Notes: generated by a model not told the origin, from the sequence alone. A stretch of 64,000 nucleotides of DNA from Clostridia bacterium (GCA_030526425.1 JAUNCT010000005.1:33487-97486), one strand, 5' to 3'. Counted from the first letter of the stretch, positions 8,440-16,685 are shown. Numbers and translations are program-made.

Positions 8440-8513
8440 TGCGGAATTGTGTAATGGTAGCACCTACGACTCTGACTCGTATTGTCTAGGTTCGAATCCT
8501 AGTTCCGCAGCCA
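8440..8513 (+). tRNA. tRNA-Gln (CTG)
   Basis: Cloverleaf of 74 bases with encoded CCA. Acceptor TGCGGAA pairs with TTCCGCA, and the anticodon stem TACGA/TCGTA encloses CTCTGAC (anticodon CTG). The 202 bases between it and tRNA-Val hold no gene I can support; a hairpin at about 8368-8386 and a TATTAT at 8387-8392 may belong to its promoter region. Confidence 0.95.
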
Positions 8514-8588
8514 AAGAGACTTGCGATGCAGGTCTTTTTTGTTTTTCAAAAGCCCGGATGCGAATGTTTCCGTTTCGTGACATTTTCC

Positions 8589-8619
8589 GCCGTCCCGTTG
8601 AAAACGGGGCGGCTTTTTT
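8589..8619 (+). terminator. Intrinsic terminator after tRNA-Gln
   Basis: 11-bp stem GCCGTCCCGTT/AACGGGGCGGC with a three-base loop, followed by six Ts. Confidence 0.85.
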
Positions 8620-8624
8620 GCATA

Positions 8625-9296
8625 ATGGGAAAAAACGAAAGGCGGGCGTTGCCTGTGCGGTGGAAGCGGAAACTTGCGGCGGCAGGTACTGCCGTCGTTG
8701 CGGGCGTGTGCATGCTGTTCGCGTTGCACACGGAAACGCCGGAACCGCGGCAGGAAAGCACGCAAGGCATTTCCGTATGCGGGAAGAGCGGATCCCCGCG
8801 GGAGCACGCGCTGCCCTCCTGGGAGGCGGAAGAAACAAGACGCGATGCAGCGCGGCGGAGATTCTTCGGCCTGCCCGCGTGGCTGAAAACGCTGTGGACC
8901 TTGCCCGCGTGGTGCATCGGGAAGCTGTTGCTGTTCCTGTTCCGAAAGTCGTTCCCGTTCGTTTCGCCGTTCGTTGCATCGGTTGCGGAGTTCGTTCTCG
9001 GAACATTGTTGCTTGCGGCGTGGTTCGGCTTGGTTTGGAAGCTCTTGTTTCCGGAACGTCCGCTCCGCACGCTGTTTCGGAACGGCAGATGGCGGTGGAT
9101 CCCGGTCGGCGCCGCCGTTTGCATCTGCGGGGACCGGTTGCTCACATTGCTTTCGGAGGATTGGCGCCGGATGCGCATCCTGCTCGGAGCCGTGCTTACG
9201 GCGTCGGTGATGACGCTGCTGTACGCACGCTTGTTCCGGAAGGTCCCGCCACCGCATAAGAAGATCAATACCATCGATATCCAACGGGTGGAATGA
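8625..9296 (+). CDS. Hypothetical membrane protein
   Basis: About 223 residues if started at ATG 8625. I do not recognise a family. One hydrophobic segment lies near residues 15-35, then a charged stretch, then several long hydrophobic segments rich in Leu, Phe and Trp between about 85 and 210, and a basic tail. The start is uncertain: 8625 sits six bases after a terminator and has no ribosome site, so TTG 8649 or GTG 8655, after AAAGGCGGG, may be used instead. The next gene begins 21 bases after the stop, which suggests co-transcription. Confidence 0.6.
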   Translation: MGKNERRALPVRWKRKLAAAGTAVVAGVCMLFALHTETPEPRQESTQGISVCGKSGSPREHALPSWEAEETRRDAARRRFFGLPAWLKTLWTLPAWCIGKLLLFLFRKSFPFVSPFVASVAEFVLGTLLLAAWFGLVWKLLFPERPLRTLFRNGRWRWIPVGAAVCICGDRLLTLLSEDWRRMRILLGAVLTASVMTLLYARLFRKVPPPHKKINTIDIQRVE

Positions 9297-9317
9297 AGCC
9301 CGGAAACGGAGGAACCC

Positions 9318-10187
9318 ATGGAAAGACCCCGAAAGCGACGCCGGGAGACCCCGGGCGAGCGCTATTATGCGATCACCCACCGGAACGGAGAAGCCCCGGA
9401 AGAATGCTTCGGGGAATATCCCCGGAAGGGCAGACCGCGTGCGGATTTGGATGAGATCACCGAAGCGGTGGCGCGCGGTGTCGTCCGAGGGAACAAACGC
9501 GTGCGCAGGATGCGGAGGATCCGCAGGCTCATCTTTTGGACATCGGTGCTTCTGATGGCGGCGCTGGCACTGCTTGCGTGGCGCAACAAAGCGTTTTTGG
9601 CTTCGGCGGACGCGGTACTCGGTACGGGTGCCGTGCAGTCGAAGGTCGATTACAAGCAGCTCCTGCTCGGGGACGCCGTCCCCCGCGGGATGTTCGTGGT
9701 GCTCGAGCAGGAGGCGCGGGCCGAAAGCTCGGTTTCGCAGGCGGTGCTCGGACTCGATTGGTTCAAGGTCACGCGGACGCTGCGCGCACCCGCGAAGGGT
9801 TGCTTTGCCGTCGATCTTGCGGCGTTGACCGAAACCGATATTATCGTGAACCCGTCGGTACGGACGCTGACGGTGACCGTGCCGCCCGCGGTGCTGTATA
9901 CCTTCGAGTGCGATCTGTCCGCCGCGAGTTTTGAGGACACGGAGCGCGGACTGCTTGCCATCGGCGATCTTTCGCTGACGATGGAACAGAACGCCGCCCT
10001 TGCGGGAACACTCGACGAGGCGTGCCGGGAGGCGTTCCGCGACCCCGCGGTGCTCGACAAGGCGGACGCGCTTGCGGTCGAAAAACTGACGGCGTTGTTC
10101 GGCACCGTCGTGCACACGGCAGACCCGGGGATGACTGTCATCGTGAAGGTCGGACCGCGCGCGGAAACGGCAGCGAAATCGGAATAA
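9318..10187 (+). CDS. DUF4230-like single-pass membrane protein
   Basis: 289 residues. A strongly basic cytoplasmic N-terminus of about 70 residues, rich in Arg, leads to one membrane helix (about 73-92) and an external domain. The external part (VVLEQEARAESS, then DWFKVTRTLRAPAKGCFAVDL and TVTVPPAVL) resembles DUF4230, whose function is unknown. GGAGG precedes the ATG. Together with the upstream membrane gene it forms a two-gene unit closed by a short terminator. Confidence 0.75.
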   Translation: MERPRKRRRETPGERYYAITHRNGEAPEECFGEYPRKGRPRADLDEITEAVARGVVRGNKRVRRMRRIRRLIFWTSVLLMAALALLAWRNKAFLASADAVLGTGAVQSKVDYKQLLLGDAVPRGMFVVLEQEARAESSVSQAVLGLDWFKVTRTLRAPAKGCFAVDLAALTETDIIVNPSVRTLTVTVPPAVLYTFECDLSAASFEDTERGLLAIGDLSLTMEQNAALAGTLDEACREAFRDPAVLDKADALAVEKLTALFGTVVHTADPGMTVIVKVGPRAETAAKSE

Positions 10188-10194
10188 ACGATGA

Positions 10195-10215
10195 GGGCGC
10201 AGGGCGCCCTTTTTT
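10195..10215 (+). terminator. Short intrinsic terminator
   Basis: GGGCGC, AGG loop, GCGCCC, then six Ts, between the DUF4230 gene and ogt. Confidence 0.65.
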
Positions 10216-10230
10216 GGACGGAGGCGAATG

Positions 10231-10695
10231 ATGGAACACAGCGTATGGATGGAAACGCCCTTCGGAACGGTGACGCTGACGGAGACCGACGGGTTTTTGA
10301 CGGGGCTTGACTTCGGCGCGCACGGTGTACCGGACGGTGCGGCGACGCCCCTGCTCACGGAGGCGATGCGTCAGCTCGGTGAATACTTTGCGGGGGAACG
10401 GAAGGCATTCGACCTGCCTCTGAAGCCTTCGGGTCCCGCATTCCGTATGCGCGTACTGGAGGCGCTGCAACAGGTGCCCTACGGTACGGCGGTCTCCTAC
10501 GGGACCCTCGCGGCGATGGCGGGAAGCCCCGGTGCGGCGCGCGCGGTGGGGCAGGCGGTGCACAACAATCCCATTGCGATCGCGATCCCGTGCCACCGTG
10601 TTCTCGGTGCTTCCGGGAAGCTCACGGGCTTCGGCGGGGGCTTGCCGGCGAAGCGGTTTTTACTGGAGCTCGAAGGGATCCCCTACCGCGAATGA
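10231..10695 (+). CDS. ogt: Methylated-DNA--protein-cysteine methyltransferase
   Basis: 154 residues. It repairs O6-methylguanine by transferring the methyl group irreversibly to its own cysteine. The active-site motif IPCHRV is present in the C-terminal half, with the preceding VPYGTAVSYGTLA helix region and ARAVGQAVHNNP. Of the adjacent ATGs at 10228 and 10231, the second is better spaced from GGAGG. Confidence 0.95.
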   Translation: MEHSVWMETPFGTVTLTETDGFLTGLDFGAHGVPDGAATPLLTEAMRQLGEYFAGERKAFDLPLKPSGPAFRMRVLEALQQVPYGTAVSYGTLAAMAGSPGAARAVGQAVHNNPIAIAIPCHRVLGASGKLTGFGGGLPAKRFLLELEGIPYRE

Positions 10696-10754
10696 CGCAA
10701 ATGCCGACAGTATATTTTATAGGCAAAAAGTATTAATGAATTACCGGAAAGCTA

Positions 10755-10783
10755 TTGCAAAAACATGCGAAAAAGCCGATAAT
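10755..10783 (+). promoter_or_regulatory. xpt promoter
   Basis: TTGCAA, 17-base spacer, GATAAT in the AT-rich stretch before xpt. The purine riboswitch that controls xpt in Bacillus is not visible in the 114 bases upstream. Confidence 0.6.
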
Positions 10784-10809
10784 GCTAATATATTTTTTCA
10801 AGAGAGGAT

Positions 10810-11400
10810 GTGGATGTTTTGCAGCTGTTGCAGGAAAGAATCCGTAAGGAGGGCAAGGTACTGCCCGGAAATATCATCAAGATCGATGGGTTCATGAACC
10901 ATAGGGTAGACGTCCGTCTGATGCGTGATATCGCAAAAGAATTCGGGCGTCTGTTTGATGTGAAGGACGTCACGCTCGTGCTGACCGCGGAAGCAAGCGG
11001 TATCGCGCTGGCGACCATCTGCGCGGAAGAGTTCGGCGTACCCATGGTTTTCGCCAAGAAGGCGAAGTCCGACAACATCGAGGGCGGTCTGTACCAGAGC
11101 AATATCTACTCCTATACTTATAAACGCAAGGTCACCCTGCTTTGCTCGCAGGATTGGATCCGGCCTTCCGATAAGGTCCTCATCATCGACGACTTCCTTG
11201 CCAACGGCGAAGCGCTCCGCGGTCTCGTGGAGATCGTCGAGCAGAGCGGCGCGACCCTCGTGGGTATGGGCGTTGCGGTCGAGAAGGGCTTCCAGGACGG
11301 CGGCCGCAAGCTCCGTGAGCGCGGCATCAACCTCAAGTCCCTGGCGATCATCGAATCCGCGGATGAGAACGGCATCGTCTTCCGCGAGGACGAAGAGTAA
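10810..11400 (+). CDS. xpt: Xanthine phosphoribosyltransferase
   Basis: 196 residues, the usual length. It converts xanthine and PRPP to XMP in purine salvage. The PRPP-binding motif is KVLIIDDFLANGEA, and the region LTAEASGIALA matches Xpt of Bacillus. The start may be GTG 10810 or TTG 10819; GAGAGG lies at 10802-10807, close to the first and better spaced for the second. A GMP synthase homologue follows after 87 bases, so XMP made here could pass straight to GMP. Confidence 0.92.
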   Translation: MDVLQLLQERIRKEGKVLPGNIIKIDGFMNHRVDVRLMRDIAKEFGRLFDVKDVTLVLTAEASGIALATICAEEFGVPMVFAKKAKSDNIEGGLYQSNIYSYTYKRKVTLLCSQDWIRPSDKVLIIDDFLANGEALRGLVEIVEQSGATLVGMGVAVEKGFQDGGRKLRERGINLKSLAIIESADENGIVFREDEE

Positions 11401-11487
11401 GCACCGAACCGTGTCCGCCGGGGGCCTTGCCTCCGGAAGGACCGTATCATAAGAAACCAACCTTACGATAACCGGAGGAAATTCACA

Positions 11488-12468
11488 ATGGATACCAACA
11501 AGCGTCCCGAAACGATGGCGCGCATCAGCACGCCGGAACTCGCAAAGGCCTTCATCGCGGAGCAGGTCGAAGCCATCCGCGTACAGGTCGGCAACAAGAA
11601 GGTCCTGCTCGCGCTCAGCGGCGGCGTCGACTCTTCCGTCGTTGCGGCCCTGCTGATCAAGGCCATCGGCAAGCAGCTCGTCTGCGTCCATGTCAACCAC
11701 GGTCTGCTGCGCAAGGGCGAACCCGAGCAGGTCGTCGAGGTCTTCCGCAACCAGATGGATGCGGAGCTCATCTACGTCGACGCGGTCGACCGCTTCCTCG
11801 ACAAGCTCGCCGGTGTGACCGACCCCGAAACCAAGCGCAAGATCATCGGCAAGGAGTTCATCGAAGTCTTTGCGGATGAAGCCCGCAAGCTCGAAGGCGT
11901 CGAGTTCCTCGCGCAGGGCACCATCTACCCCGATATCCTCGAGTCCCACGGCGTCAAGGCACACCACAACGTCGGCGGTCTCCCCGAAGACCTGAAGTTC
12001 GAGCTCGTCGAGCCCGTCAAGCTCCTCTACAAGGACGAAGTCCGCGTGGTCGGCAAGGAGCTCGGTCTCCCGGACAACATGGTCTTCCGTCAGCCCTTCC
12101 CGGGTCCGGGTCTCGGCGTCCGTTGCGTCGGCGCGATCACCCGCGACCGTCTCGAAGCCGTCCGTGAGTCCGACGCGATCCTCCGTGAGGAGTTCGCGAA
12201 CGCGGGTCTCGAAGGCAAGGTTTGGCAGTATTTCACCGTCGTGCCCGATTTCCGCTCCACCGGCATCAAGAACGACAAGCGCACCTATGAGTGGCCCGTC
12301 GTCCTCCGTGCGGTCAACAGCATCGATGCGACCAGCGCAACCATCGAAGAGATCCCTTACGCGCTGCTGAAGAAGATCACCGACCGCATCCTCGCGGAAG
12401 TCGCCGGTGTCAACCGCGTCCTCTACGACCTCAGCCCGAAGCCCGTCGCCACCATTGAGTGGGAGTGA
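11488..12468 (+). CDS. GMP synthase, ATP-pyrophosphatase and dimerisation domains only
   Basis: 326 residues. It has the PP-loop SGGVDSS at 44-50, the XMP-handling region [11 protein letters not shown], and the C-terminal dimerisation domain ending TIEWE, all typical of GuaA. The N-terminal class I glutaminase domain is missing, so it must use free ammonia or a separate amidotransferase subunit, as in the two-subunit archaeal enzymes; none is encoded nearby. A complete GuaA is at 40864-42396, so this is a second, divergent copy. GGAGG precedes the ATG. It sits with xpt and ends at a strong terminator. Codon use is extremely GC-rich at third positions, as in a well-expressed gene. Confidence 0.9.
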   Translation: MDTNKRPETMARISTPELAKAFIAEQVEAIRVQVGNKKVLLALSGGVDSSVVAALLIKAIGKQLVCVHVNHGLLRKGEPEQVVEVFRNQMDAELIYVDAVDRFLDKLAGVTDPETKRKIIGKEFIEVFADEARKLEGVEFLAQGTIYPDILESHGVKAHHNVGGLPEDLKFELVEPVKLLYKDEVRVVGKELGLPDNMVFRQPFPGPGLGVRCVGAITRDRLEAVRESDAILREEFANAGLEGKVWQYFTVVPDFRSTGIKNDKRTYEWPVVLRAVNSIDATSATIEEIPYALLKKITDRILAEVAGVNRVLYDLSPKPVATIEWE

Positions 12469-12490
12469 GTTTCGGATACATCATCGAAAA

Positions 12491-12524
12491 AGAGCAGGCA
12501 TCCCCGGGATGCCTGCTCTTTTTT
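12491..12524 (+). terminator. Bidirectional terminator
   Basis: AGAGCAGGCATCC pairs with GGATGCCTGCTCT, flanked by an A-run and TTTTTT; shared by the xpt operon and the facing XRE gene. Confidence 0.85.
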
Positions 12525-12569
12525 GTGTATGTACATGAAATCAAAACGGAAGGATTTTCTTTTGTTCTG

Positions 12570-12815
12570 TCAGTCCTCGTCGTCGATGGGGTAATCGTTC
12601 AACTCGGGGAAATCCAACAGTTCGCTCAAGGTCATTCCGAAAACCACGGCGATTTTGTGCAGTGTTCGTACCTTGGGATTTTTACTCGTTCCGCGGATGA
12701 TATTGTCGACCGTGGATTGTTTCAGCCCGGCGAGCGTAGCGAGCCGGTTGATGGTGATGCCTTCTTGCTTGCAAAGTTTTGTGATGCGCAAGGCAAATAA
12801 TTCGGAATATTCCAT
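12570..12815 (-). CDS. XRE-family helix-turn-helix regulator
   Basis: 81 residues. A single Cro/C1-type HTH domain: ALRITKLCKQEGITINRLAT, then LKQSTVDNIIRG as recognition helix and KVRTLHKIAVVFGMTLSELL, with an acidic tail. Start MEYSEL at 12815 has AAGGGG six bases upstream; an earlier ATG (12836) lacks one. It is divergent from the serine recombinase, and the intergenic DNA holds repeated ATTACCTTTG boxes and a 36-bp palindrome that are candidate operators. Confidence 0.88.
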   Translation of the reverse strand: MEYSELFALRITKLCKQEGITINRLATLAGLKQSTVDNIIRGTSKNPKVRTLHKIAVVFGMTLSELLDFPELNDYPIDDED

Positions 12816-12834
12816 GCAAGCCCCTTGTGATGTC

Positions 12835-12892
12835 ATTACCTTTGTGAGGTTAGAAAAATGATATCAAAAGCGAACCCCGGAAATTACCTTTG
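12835..12892. repeat. Direct repeats ATTACCTTTG in the XRE-recombinase intergenic region
   Basis: Two identical decamers at 12835-12844 and 12883-12892; a variant ATCACCTTTG forms both arms of the palindrome centre at 12936-12955. Spacings are about 48 and 53 bases. They flank the recombinase promoter and the leader of the XRE gene, as expected for regulator or recombinase binding sites. Confidence 0.7.
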
Positions 12893-12897
12893 CATAG

Positions 12898-12926
12898 TTG
12901 ACTTTGAACGAAAGAATGCATAAAAT
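12898..12926 (+). promoter_or_regulatory. Promoter of the serine recombinase
   Basis: TTGACT (12898-12903), 17-base spacer, TAAAAT (12921-12926). The 36-bp palindrome starts one base later. Confidence 0.7.
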
Positions 12927-12927
12927 A

Positions 12928-12963
12928 ACACGGTTATCACCTTTGCAAAGGTGATAACCGTGT
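12928..12963. repeat. Perfect 36-bp palindrome at the recombinase transcription start
   Basis: Left arm ACACGGTTATCACCTTTG (12928-12945) is followed without a gap by its exact reverse complement (12946-12963). It covers the expected start of transcription and lies 52 bases before the recombinase ATG. It may be an operator for the neighbouring XRE protein, a recombination (res-like) site, or both. Confidence 0.85.
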
Positions 12964-13015
12964 ACCGTTGTCTGCTGTATGATGGACAAGAAACCGATGA
13001 TACAGGAGGACAACA

Positions 13016-13663
13016 ATGGAACGATACGCCTATATCAGGGTTTCCAGCAAAGATCAAAGCATCCGGCGGCAGCGTGCCGCATTGGAACCCTATCGCATCC
13101 CCGAAAAGAACATCTTTTGCGACCATCAGTCGGGGAAAGACTTCGACCGTCCGCAATACCGGAAGCTGGTGGAACGGCTTCAACAAGGAGACCTGCTGAT
13201 CGTCAAAAGCATCGACCGGTTGGGACGAAATTACAATGACATCTTGAGTCAATGGCAACATATCACCAAGGAACTCGGCGCGGATATCCTGGTGCTCGAT
13301 ATGGAACTTCTCGATACGCGGAAGAAGGCGGGCAATTTGACGGGTACCCTGATCGCAGACCTCGTTTTGCAGATTTTCGCGTATGTTGCGCAAACGGAAC
13401 GGGAACTGATCCGACAACGTCAGGCGGAAGGCATTGCCGCTGCGAAGCGCACCGGCAAAAAATTCGGTCGGCCGCAGTACGCATTGCCACCGGATTTTCC
13501 GAAGGTATGCGAAATATGTTATCGCGGAGAGCTTTCCACACGCGTGGCGGCGGAGATGCTCGGTATGACACATTCGACGTTTTATCGGCATTACAGAAAA
13601 GAAACAGAAAAACTTGTTTCAAAAGGTAGACAATTCGGTACACAGGCAAAGGACATGGGATGA
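13016..13663 (+). CDS. Serine recombinase, resolvase/invertase family
   Basis: 215 residues. N-terminal catalytic domain with YAYIRVSS placing the nucleophile Ser at 10, RQRAAL, and SIDRLGRN; then the long E-helix (ETERELIRQRQAEGI) and a C-terminal helix-turn-helix region (TRVAAEMLGMTHSTFYRHYR). The family breaks and rejoins DNA through a phosphoserine link at short inverted-repeat sites. It is somewhat longer than TnpR/Hin. AGGAGG precedes the ATG. No transposase is next to it, so it may act on the adjacent palindrome or resolve a lost element. Confidence 0.93.
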   Translation: MERYAYIRVSSKDQSIRRQRAALEPYRIPEKNIFCDHQSGKDFDRPQYRKLVERLQQGDLLIVKSIDRLGRNYNDILSQWQHITKELGADILVLDMELLDTRKKAGNLTGTLIADLVLQIFAYVAQTERELIRQRQAEGIAAAKRTGKKFGRPQYALPPDFPKVCEICYRGELSTRVAAEMLGMTHSTFYRHYRKETEKLVSKGRQFGTQAKDMG

Positions 13664-13779
13664 GGAAAAAAGAACTCATTTCATGTTCTTTTGTATTTTG
13701 ATTTGATTCAATCCGATTGTATCACGGGTGTTTAATTAAGTCTGCTTTCCGAAACAAAATCTTGAATGGAGGCGGTATT

Positions 13780-14952
13780 TTGCCAATACAGCAAGTCATC
13801 AAATACGAGGGCGACAACAGCACCTTCGTATGGAAACATCCCGCGGAAGATTTCAATACGAATTCGCAGCTTATCGTTCACGAATCTCAGGAAGCGATCT
13901 TCTTTTTGAATGGGCAACCGAGGGACCTCTTCGGTTCCGGCAAGTATACGTTGGAAACGGCGAATATCCCATTGCTGCGGCGCTTCATCAATATCCCCAC
14001 AGGCGGAGTCTCCGCATTTCATTGTGAAGTCTATTTCATCAACAAAACCGAACAGATGGCGATTCCCTGGGGAACGGACAGTAAGGTGCAGTATATGGAC
14101 CCGGTATACGGGTTCCCGCTTTCGGTCGGTGCCGGCGGCGAAATGAGCCTGCGTGTTGCGGATTCTCAAAAGTTGCTGATCAAACTGGTCGGTACGGAAA
14201 GCGTGTTGTCGCGGGAAAGACTGTTTTCGTATTTCCGGGCGGTGCTGATGTCCCGGGTGAAAACATATATCGCGCAGACTATGAAGACCGGGGAGATCGG
14301 CATCTTCGAGGTCGATGAACGGTTGGATGAATTTTCCGAAGCGTTGAAGGAAAAGCTGTTGCCGGATTTCGCGGAATACGGCATTGCACTCGAACGTTTT
14401 TTCGTAACACGCATCGTAAAACCCGAGGGGGATGTGCAATATGAAAAATTCAGAGATTTGCATTTCCGGAAATATGCGGATATTGCAGAGGCGAAGTTGC
14501 GGCAGCAGGTCGGCGTGATCGATCAGCAGACATTAGCGCAGCGGATGGTCATCGAATCCGAAGGAATGGCGCAGAAGCGGAAGATCGAGGGCTATACCTA
14601 TCAGCAAGAACGCGGTTTCGATGTTGCGGAGCGTTTGGCACAGAACGAAGGCGCGGGAAACTTCAGCAGTGCCGGAATCGGTCTCGGGATGATGGCAGGT
14701 GTCGGCGGCGCGGTCGGTTCGTCCATTGGAGGAATCTTCAAAGATGCTTTTTCCGGTGTACAACCGATGGATACGGAGCAAACAGCAGATGCGTTTTGTG
14801 AGGAATGCGGCGCAAAACTGATTGCGGGGATGGCATTTTGCGACAGTTGCGGTCATCCGGTCCCGGGACCCGCACGTTGCGGTAACTGCGGATACGTATT
14901 CGAACGACCGGGCAAGTTCTGCCCGAAATGCGGAACGAAGCGGGAGGGATGA
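13780..14952 (+). CDS. SPFH-domain protein with C-terminal zinc ribbons
   Basis: 390 residues starting from TTG 13780 (GGAGG seven bases upstream; earlier in-frame codons lack a ribosome site). It belongs to the YdjI-like SPFH group sometimes labelled virion core protein. An SPFH/band-7 body occupies about 20-270, then a Gly-rich segment with a possible membrane-associating stretch (GIGLGMMAGVGGAVGSSIGG), then two zinc ribbons: CEECGAK...CDSCG and CGNCGY...CPKCG. It overlaps the next reading frame by a few bases and probably heads a three-gene operon. Role unknown; family members scaffold membranes or stress complexes. Confidence 0.85.
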   Translation: MPIQQVIKYEGDNSTFVWKHPAEDFNTNSQLIVHESQEAIFFLNGQPRDLFGSGKYTLETANIPLLRRFINIPTGGVSAFHCEVYFINKTEQMAIPWGTDSKVQYMDPVYGFPLSVGAGGEMSLRVADSQKLLIKLVGTESVLSRERLFSYFRAVLMSRVKTYIAQTMKTGEIGIFEVDERLDEFSEALKEKLLPDFAEYGIALERFFVTRIVKPEGDVQYEKFRDLHFRKYADIAEAKLRQQVGVIDQQTLAQRMVIESEGMAQKRKIEGYTYQQERGFDVAERLAQNEGAGNFSSAGIGLGMMAGVGGAVGSSIGGIFKDAFSGVQPMDTEQTADAFCEECGAKLIAGMAFCDSCGHPVPGPARCGNCGYVFERPGKFCPKCGTKREG

Positions 14953-14954
14953 AC

Positions 14955-15377
14955 ATGTGCGGTTGCGATAAAAAGACGGTCGCTTTATGGTCGGTGGCGT
15001 TTGCGTTTTCGGTATTTCTTGCGCTGATCGTACCGCAACATTACACGTGCGCGGTGTATGTGTCACTCGCCTTCGATATTTTTGCATTTGCGTCTGTTAC
15101 GGTGTTGAAGGGAAAACTGTTTGGAACCGTGGATAAGAAAAAGACGCCGGGATACGATATGCCCGTTGCGGTATTGTTCATAGTATATCCACTGCTTCAA
15201 ACCGTTTTATGCGTTGCCGTAGGCTTGGCGTCGGAAACGATTTCGTTGAAGCTCACCTTGGTTTTGAACGTTGTATTGGCTGCGGTGATGTGGTTTTCGA
15301 TGTTGGCAGCAGGCATGGCAAAGGATCGGGCGCAACACGTGGATGTGAGACAAAAAGATCATCATACCGAATTGTGA
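14955..15377 (+). CDS. Small four-helix membrane protein
   Basis: 140 residues from ATG 14955, three bases after the previous stop, with GGAGG at the right distance. Four hydrophobic segments in two pairs, separated by a short basic loop (GTVDKKKTPGYDMP); short charged tail. No family recognised. Its position between two zinc-ribbon proteins suggests it works with them at the membrane. Confidence 0.75.
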   Translation: MCGCDKKTVALWSVAFAFSVFLALIVPQHYTCAVYVSLAFDIFAFASVTVLKGKLFGTVDKKKTPGYDMPVAVLFIVYPLLQTVLCVAVGLASETISLKLTLVLNVVLAAVMWFSMLAAGMAKDRAQHVDVRQKDHHTEL

Positions 15378-15399
15378 AAACCGGAGAAAGGAAAACAAA

Positions 15400-16665
15400 A
15401 TGAAACAACTGACTTGTGAAATGTGCGGCGGCACGGACCTGGTGAAAGACGGCGGTGTGTTCGTCTGTCAAACCTGCGGAACGAAATACTCCATCGAAGA
15501 AGCAAAGAAGATGATGATCGAGGGAAGTGTGGACGTATCCGGGTCGACTGTAAAGGTCGACAACACCGGTTCCATTGAAAACTATTACAAGATGGCTGAG
15601 AGCGCATACGAATCGAGCAATCAGAAAGAAGCCGAAAGCTATTGCAATAAAATCATCGAAATCGATCCGCAAAATTACAAGGCCTGGTTTTTAAAGGGAA
15701 AAGCCGCAGGATGGCAGAGCACGCTTGCCAATATCAGAATCGAGGAGTCGGTAAACTGTTTCACGAAAGCTGTTGATAATGCACCCGAGGAGAAAGTCGA
15801 AGAGATTAAGAAAGATGCATCAAAGGAAATCGAAAACCTTTCCGGTGCGCTCATGACTCTTTGCTGTAATAACTTTGCGAAATATGCATCTAAAGAAAAT
15901 GTCAGTTCCATTTTGAGCAACCTCGTACTCACACAGTTATATAGTATGGTACTACTTTCGAAATGCGGTGTTTCCGCTGATGGGTTCAAGAAAGATATTG
16001 CAATAAAAATCAGCAATGCAGCGATGAGCGCATGGAACAACAAGATTGTTTCGGATTACTTTGGGTCAGATGGACACTCTTCTAAGTATGCGTGGGAACG
16101 TTTCATTCAGCAAGGTGACTACGTTTTAAATTTACTTCAGGTTGCTATCAATTTATGCGATGACGATGCGTCCGCAGATGTTGTGCGCTATAAGAATATG
16201 ATCAAGGTACAGCAGCGGTTGATTGATTCTTGGTCATTTACGTACTCTAATGGAGGATGGGTATTAGATTGCACATTAACTGATGAAGCAAAAAAATTAA
16301 GAACAGATAAGATCATGGAATGGCATCAAAAAATCAAAGAAATTGATCCTTCCTACGAGCTCCCGCAACGTCCGGAACCTTACCGTCCAAATGGCGGATG
16401 TTATGTGGCAACGGCTGTTTACGGATCTTATGATTGCCCGGAGGTGTGGACTTTGCGCAGATTCCGCGACTATGATCTGGCGGAAACCCGGCATGGTCGC
16501 GCATTTATTCGAACTTATTACGCAATCAGTCCCACGCTGGTCCGGTGGTTCGGTCACACGGAATGGTTCAAGAAAATGTGGAGAGGGAAACTCGACCGTA
16601 TGGTTGAGAGGCTCCGGGAAAAAGGGTATGAGTCGACTCCGTACGAGGATCGTGATTGGAAATAA
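15400..16665 (+). CDS. Zinc-ribbon / TPR-like / CFI-box-CTERM protein
   Basis: 421 residues. It starts with a TFIIB-type zinc ribbon (CEMCGG...CQTCG), then tetratricopeptide-like helices (about 62-120), an unassigned helical middle, and the CFI-box C-terminal domain beginning GGCYVATAVYGS at 332, with the conserved LRRFRD and a Trp-rich end. Such proteins are usually found near SPFH or phage-shock-like genes; function is unknown. RBS GGAG lies before the ATG, 22 bases after the membrane gene. Base composition becomes clearly more AT-rich in its second half than in the surrounding genome, a sign of transfer. Confidence 0.85.
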   Translation: MKQLTCEMCGGTDLVKDGGVFVCQTCGTKYSIEEAKKMMIEGSVDVSGSTVKVDNTGSIENYYKMAESAYESSNQKEAESYCNKIIEIDPQNYKAWFLKGKAAGWQSTLANIRIEESVNCFTKAVDNAPEEKVEEIKKDASKEIENLSGALMTLCCNNFAKYASKENVSSILSNLVLTQLYSMVLLSKCGVSADGFKKDIAIKISNAAMSAWNNKIVSDYFGSDGHSSKYAWERFIQQGDYVLNLLQVAINLCDDDASADVVRYKNMIKVQQRLIDSWSFTYSNGGWVLDCTLTDEAKKLRTDKIMEWHQKIKEIDPSYELPQRPEPYRPNGGCYVATAVYGSYDCPEVWTLRRFRDYDLAETRHGRAFIRTYYAISPTLVRWFGHTEWFKKMWRGKLDRMVERLREKGYESTPYEDRDWK

Positions 16666-16685
16666 GAAGAACAAACAACGCATCA

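Noticed and set aside
10696..10809. Possible purine riboswitch before xpt
   Set aside because: The conserved purine aptamer core (TATA...GGATATGG) is not present.
12928..12963. Palindrome interpreted as an ordinary transcription terminator
   Set aside because: It lies upstream of the recombinase start with no T-run and directly follows a promoter, so a terminator role is unlikely.
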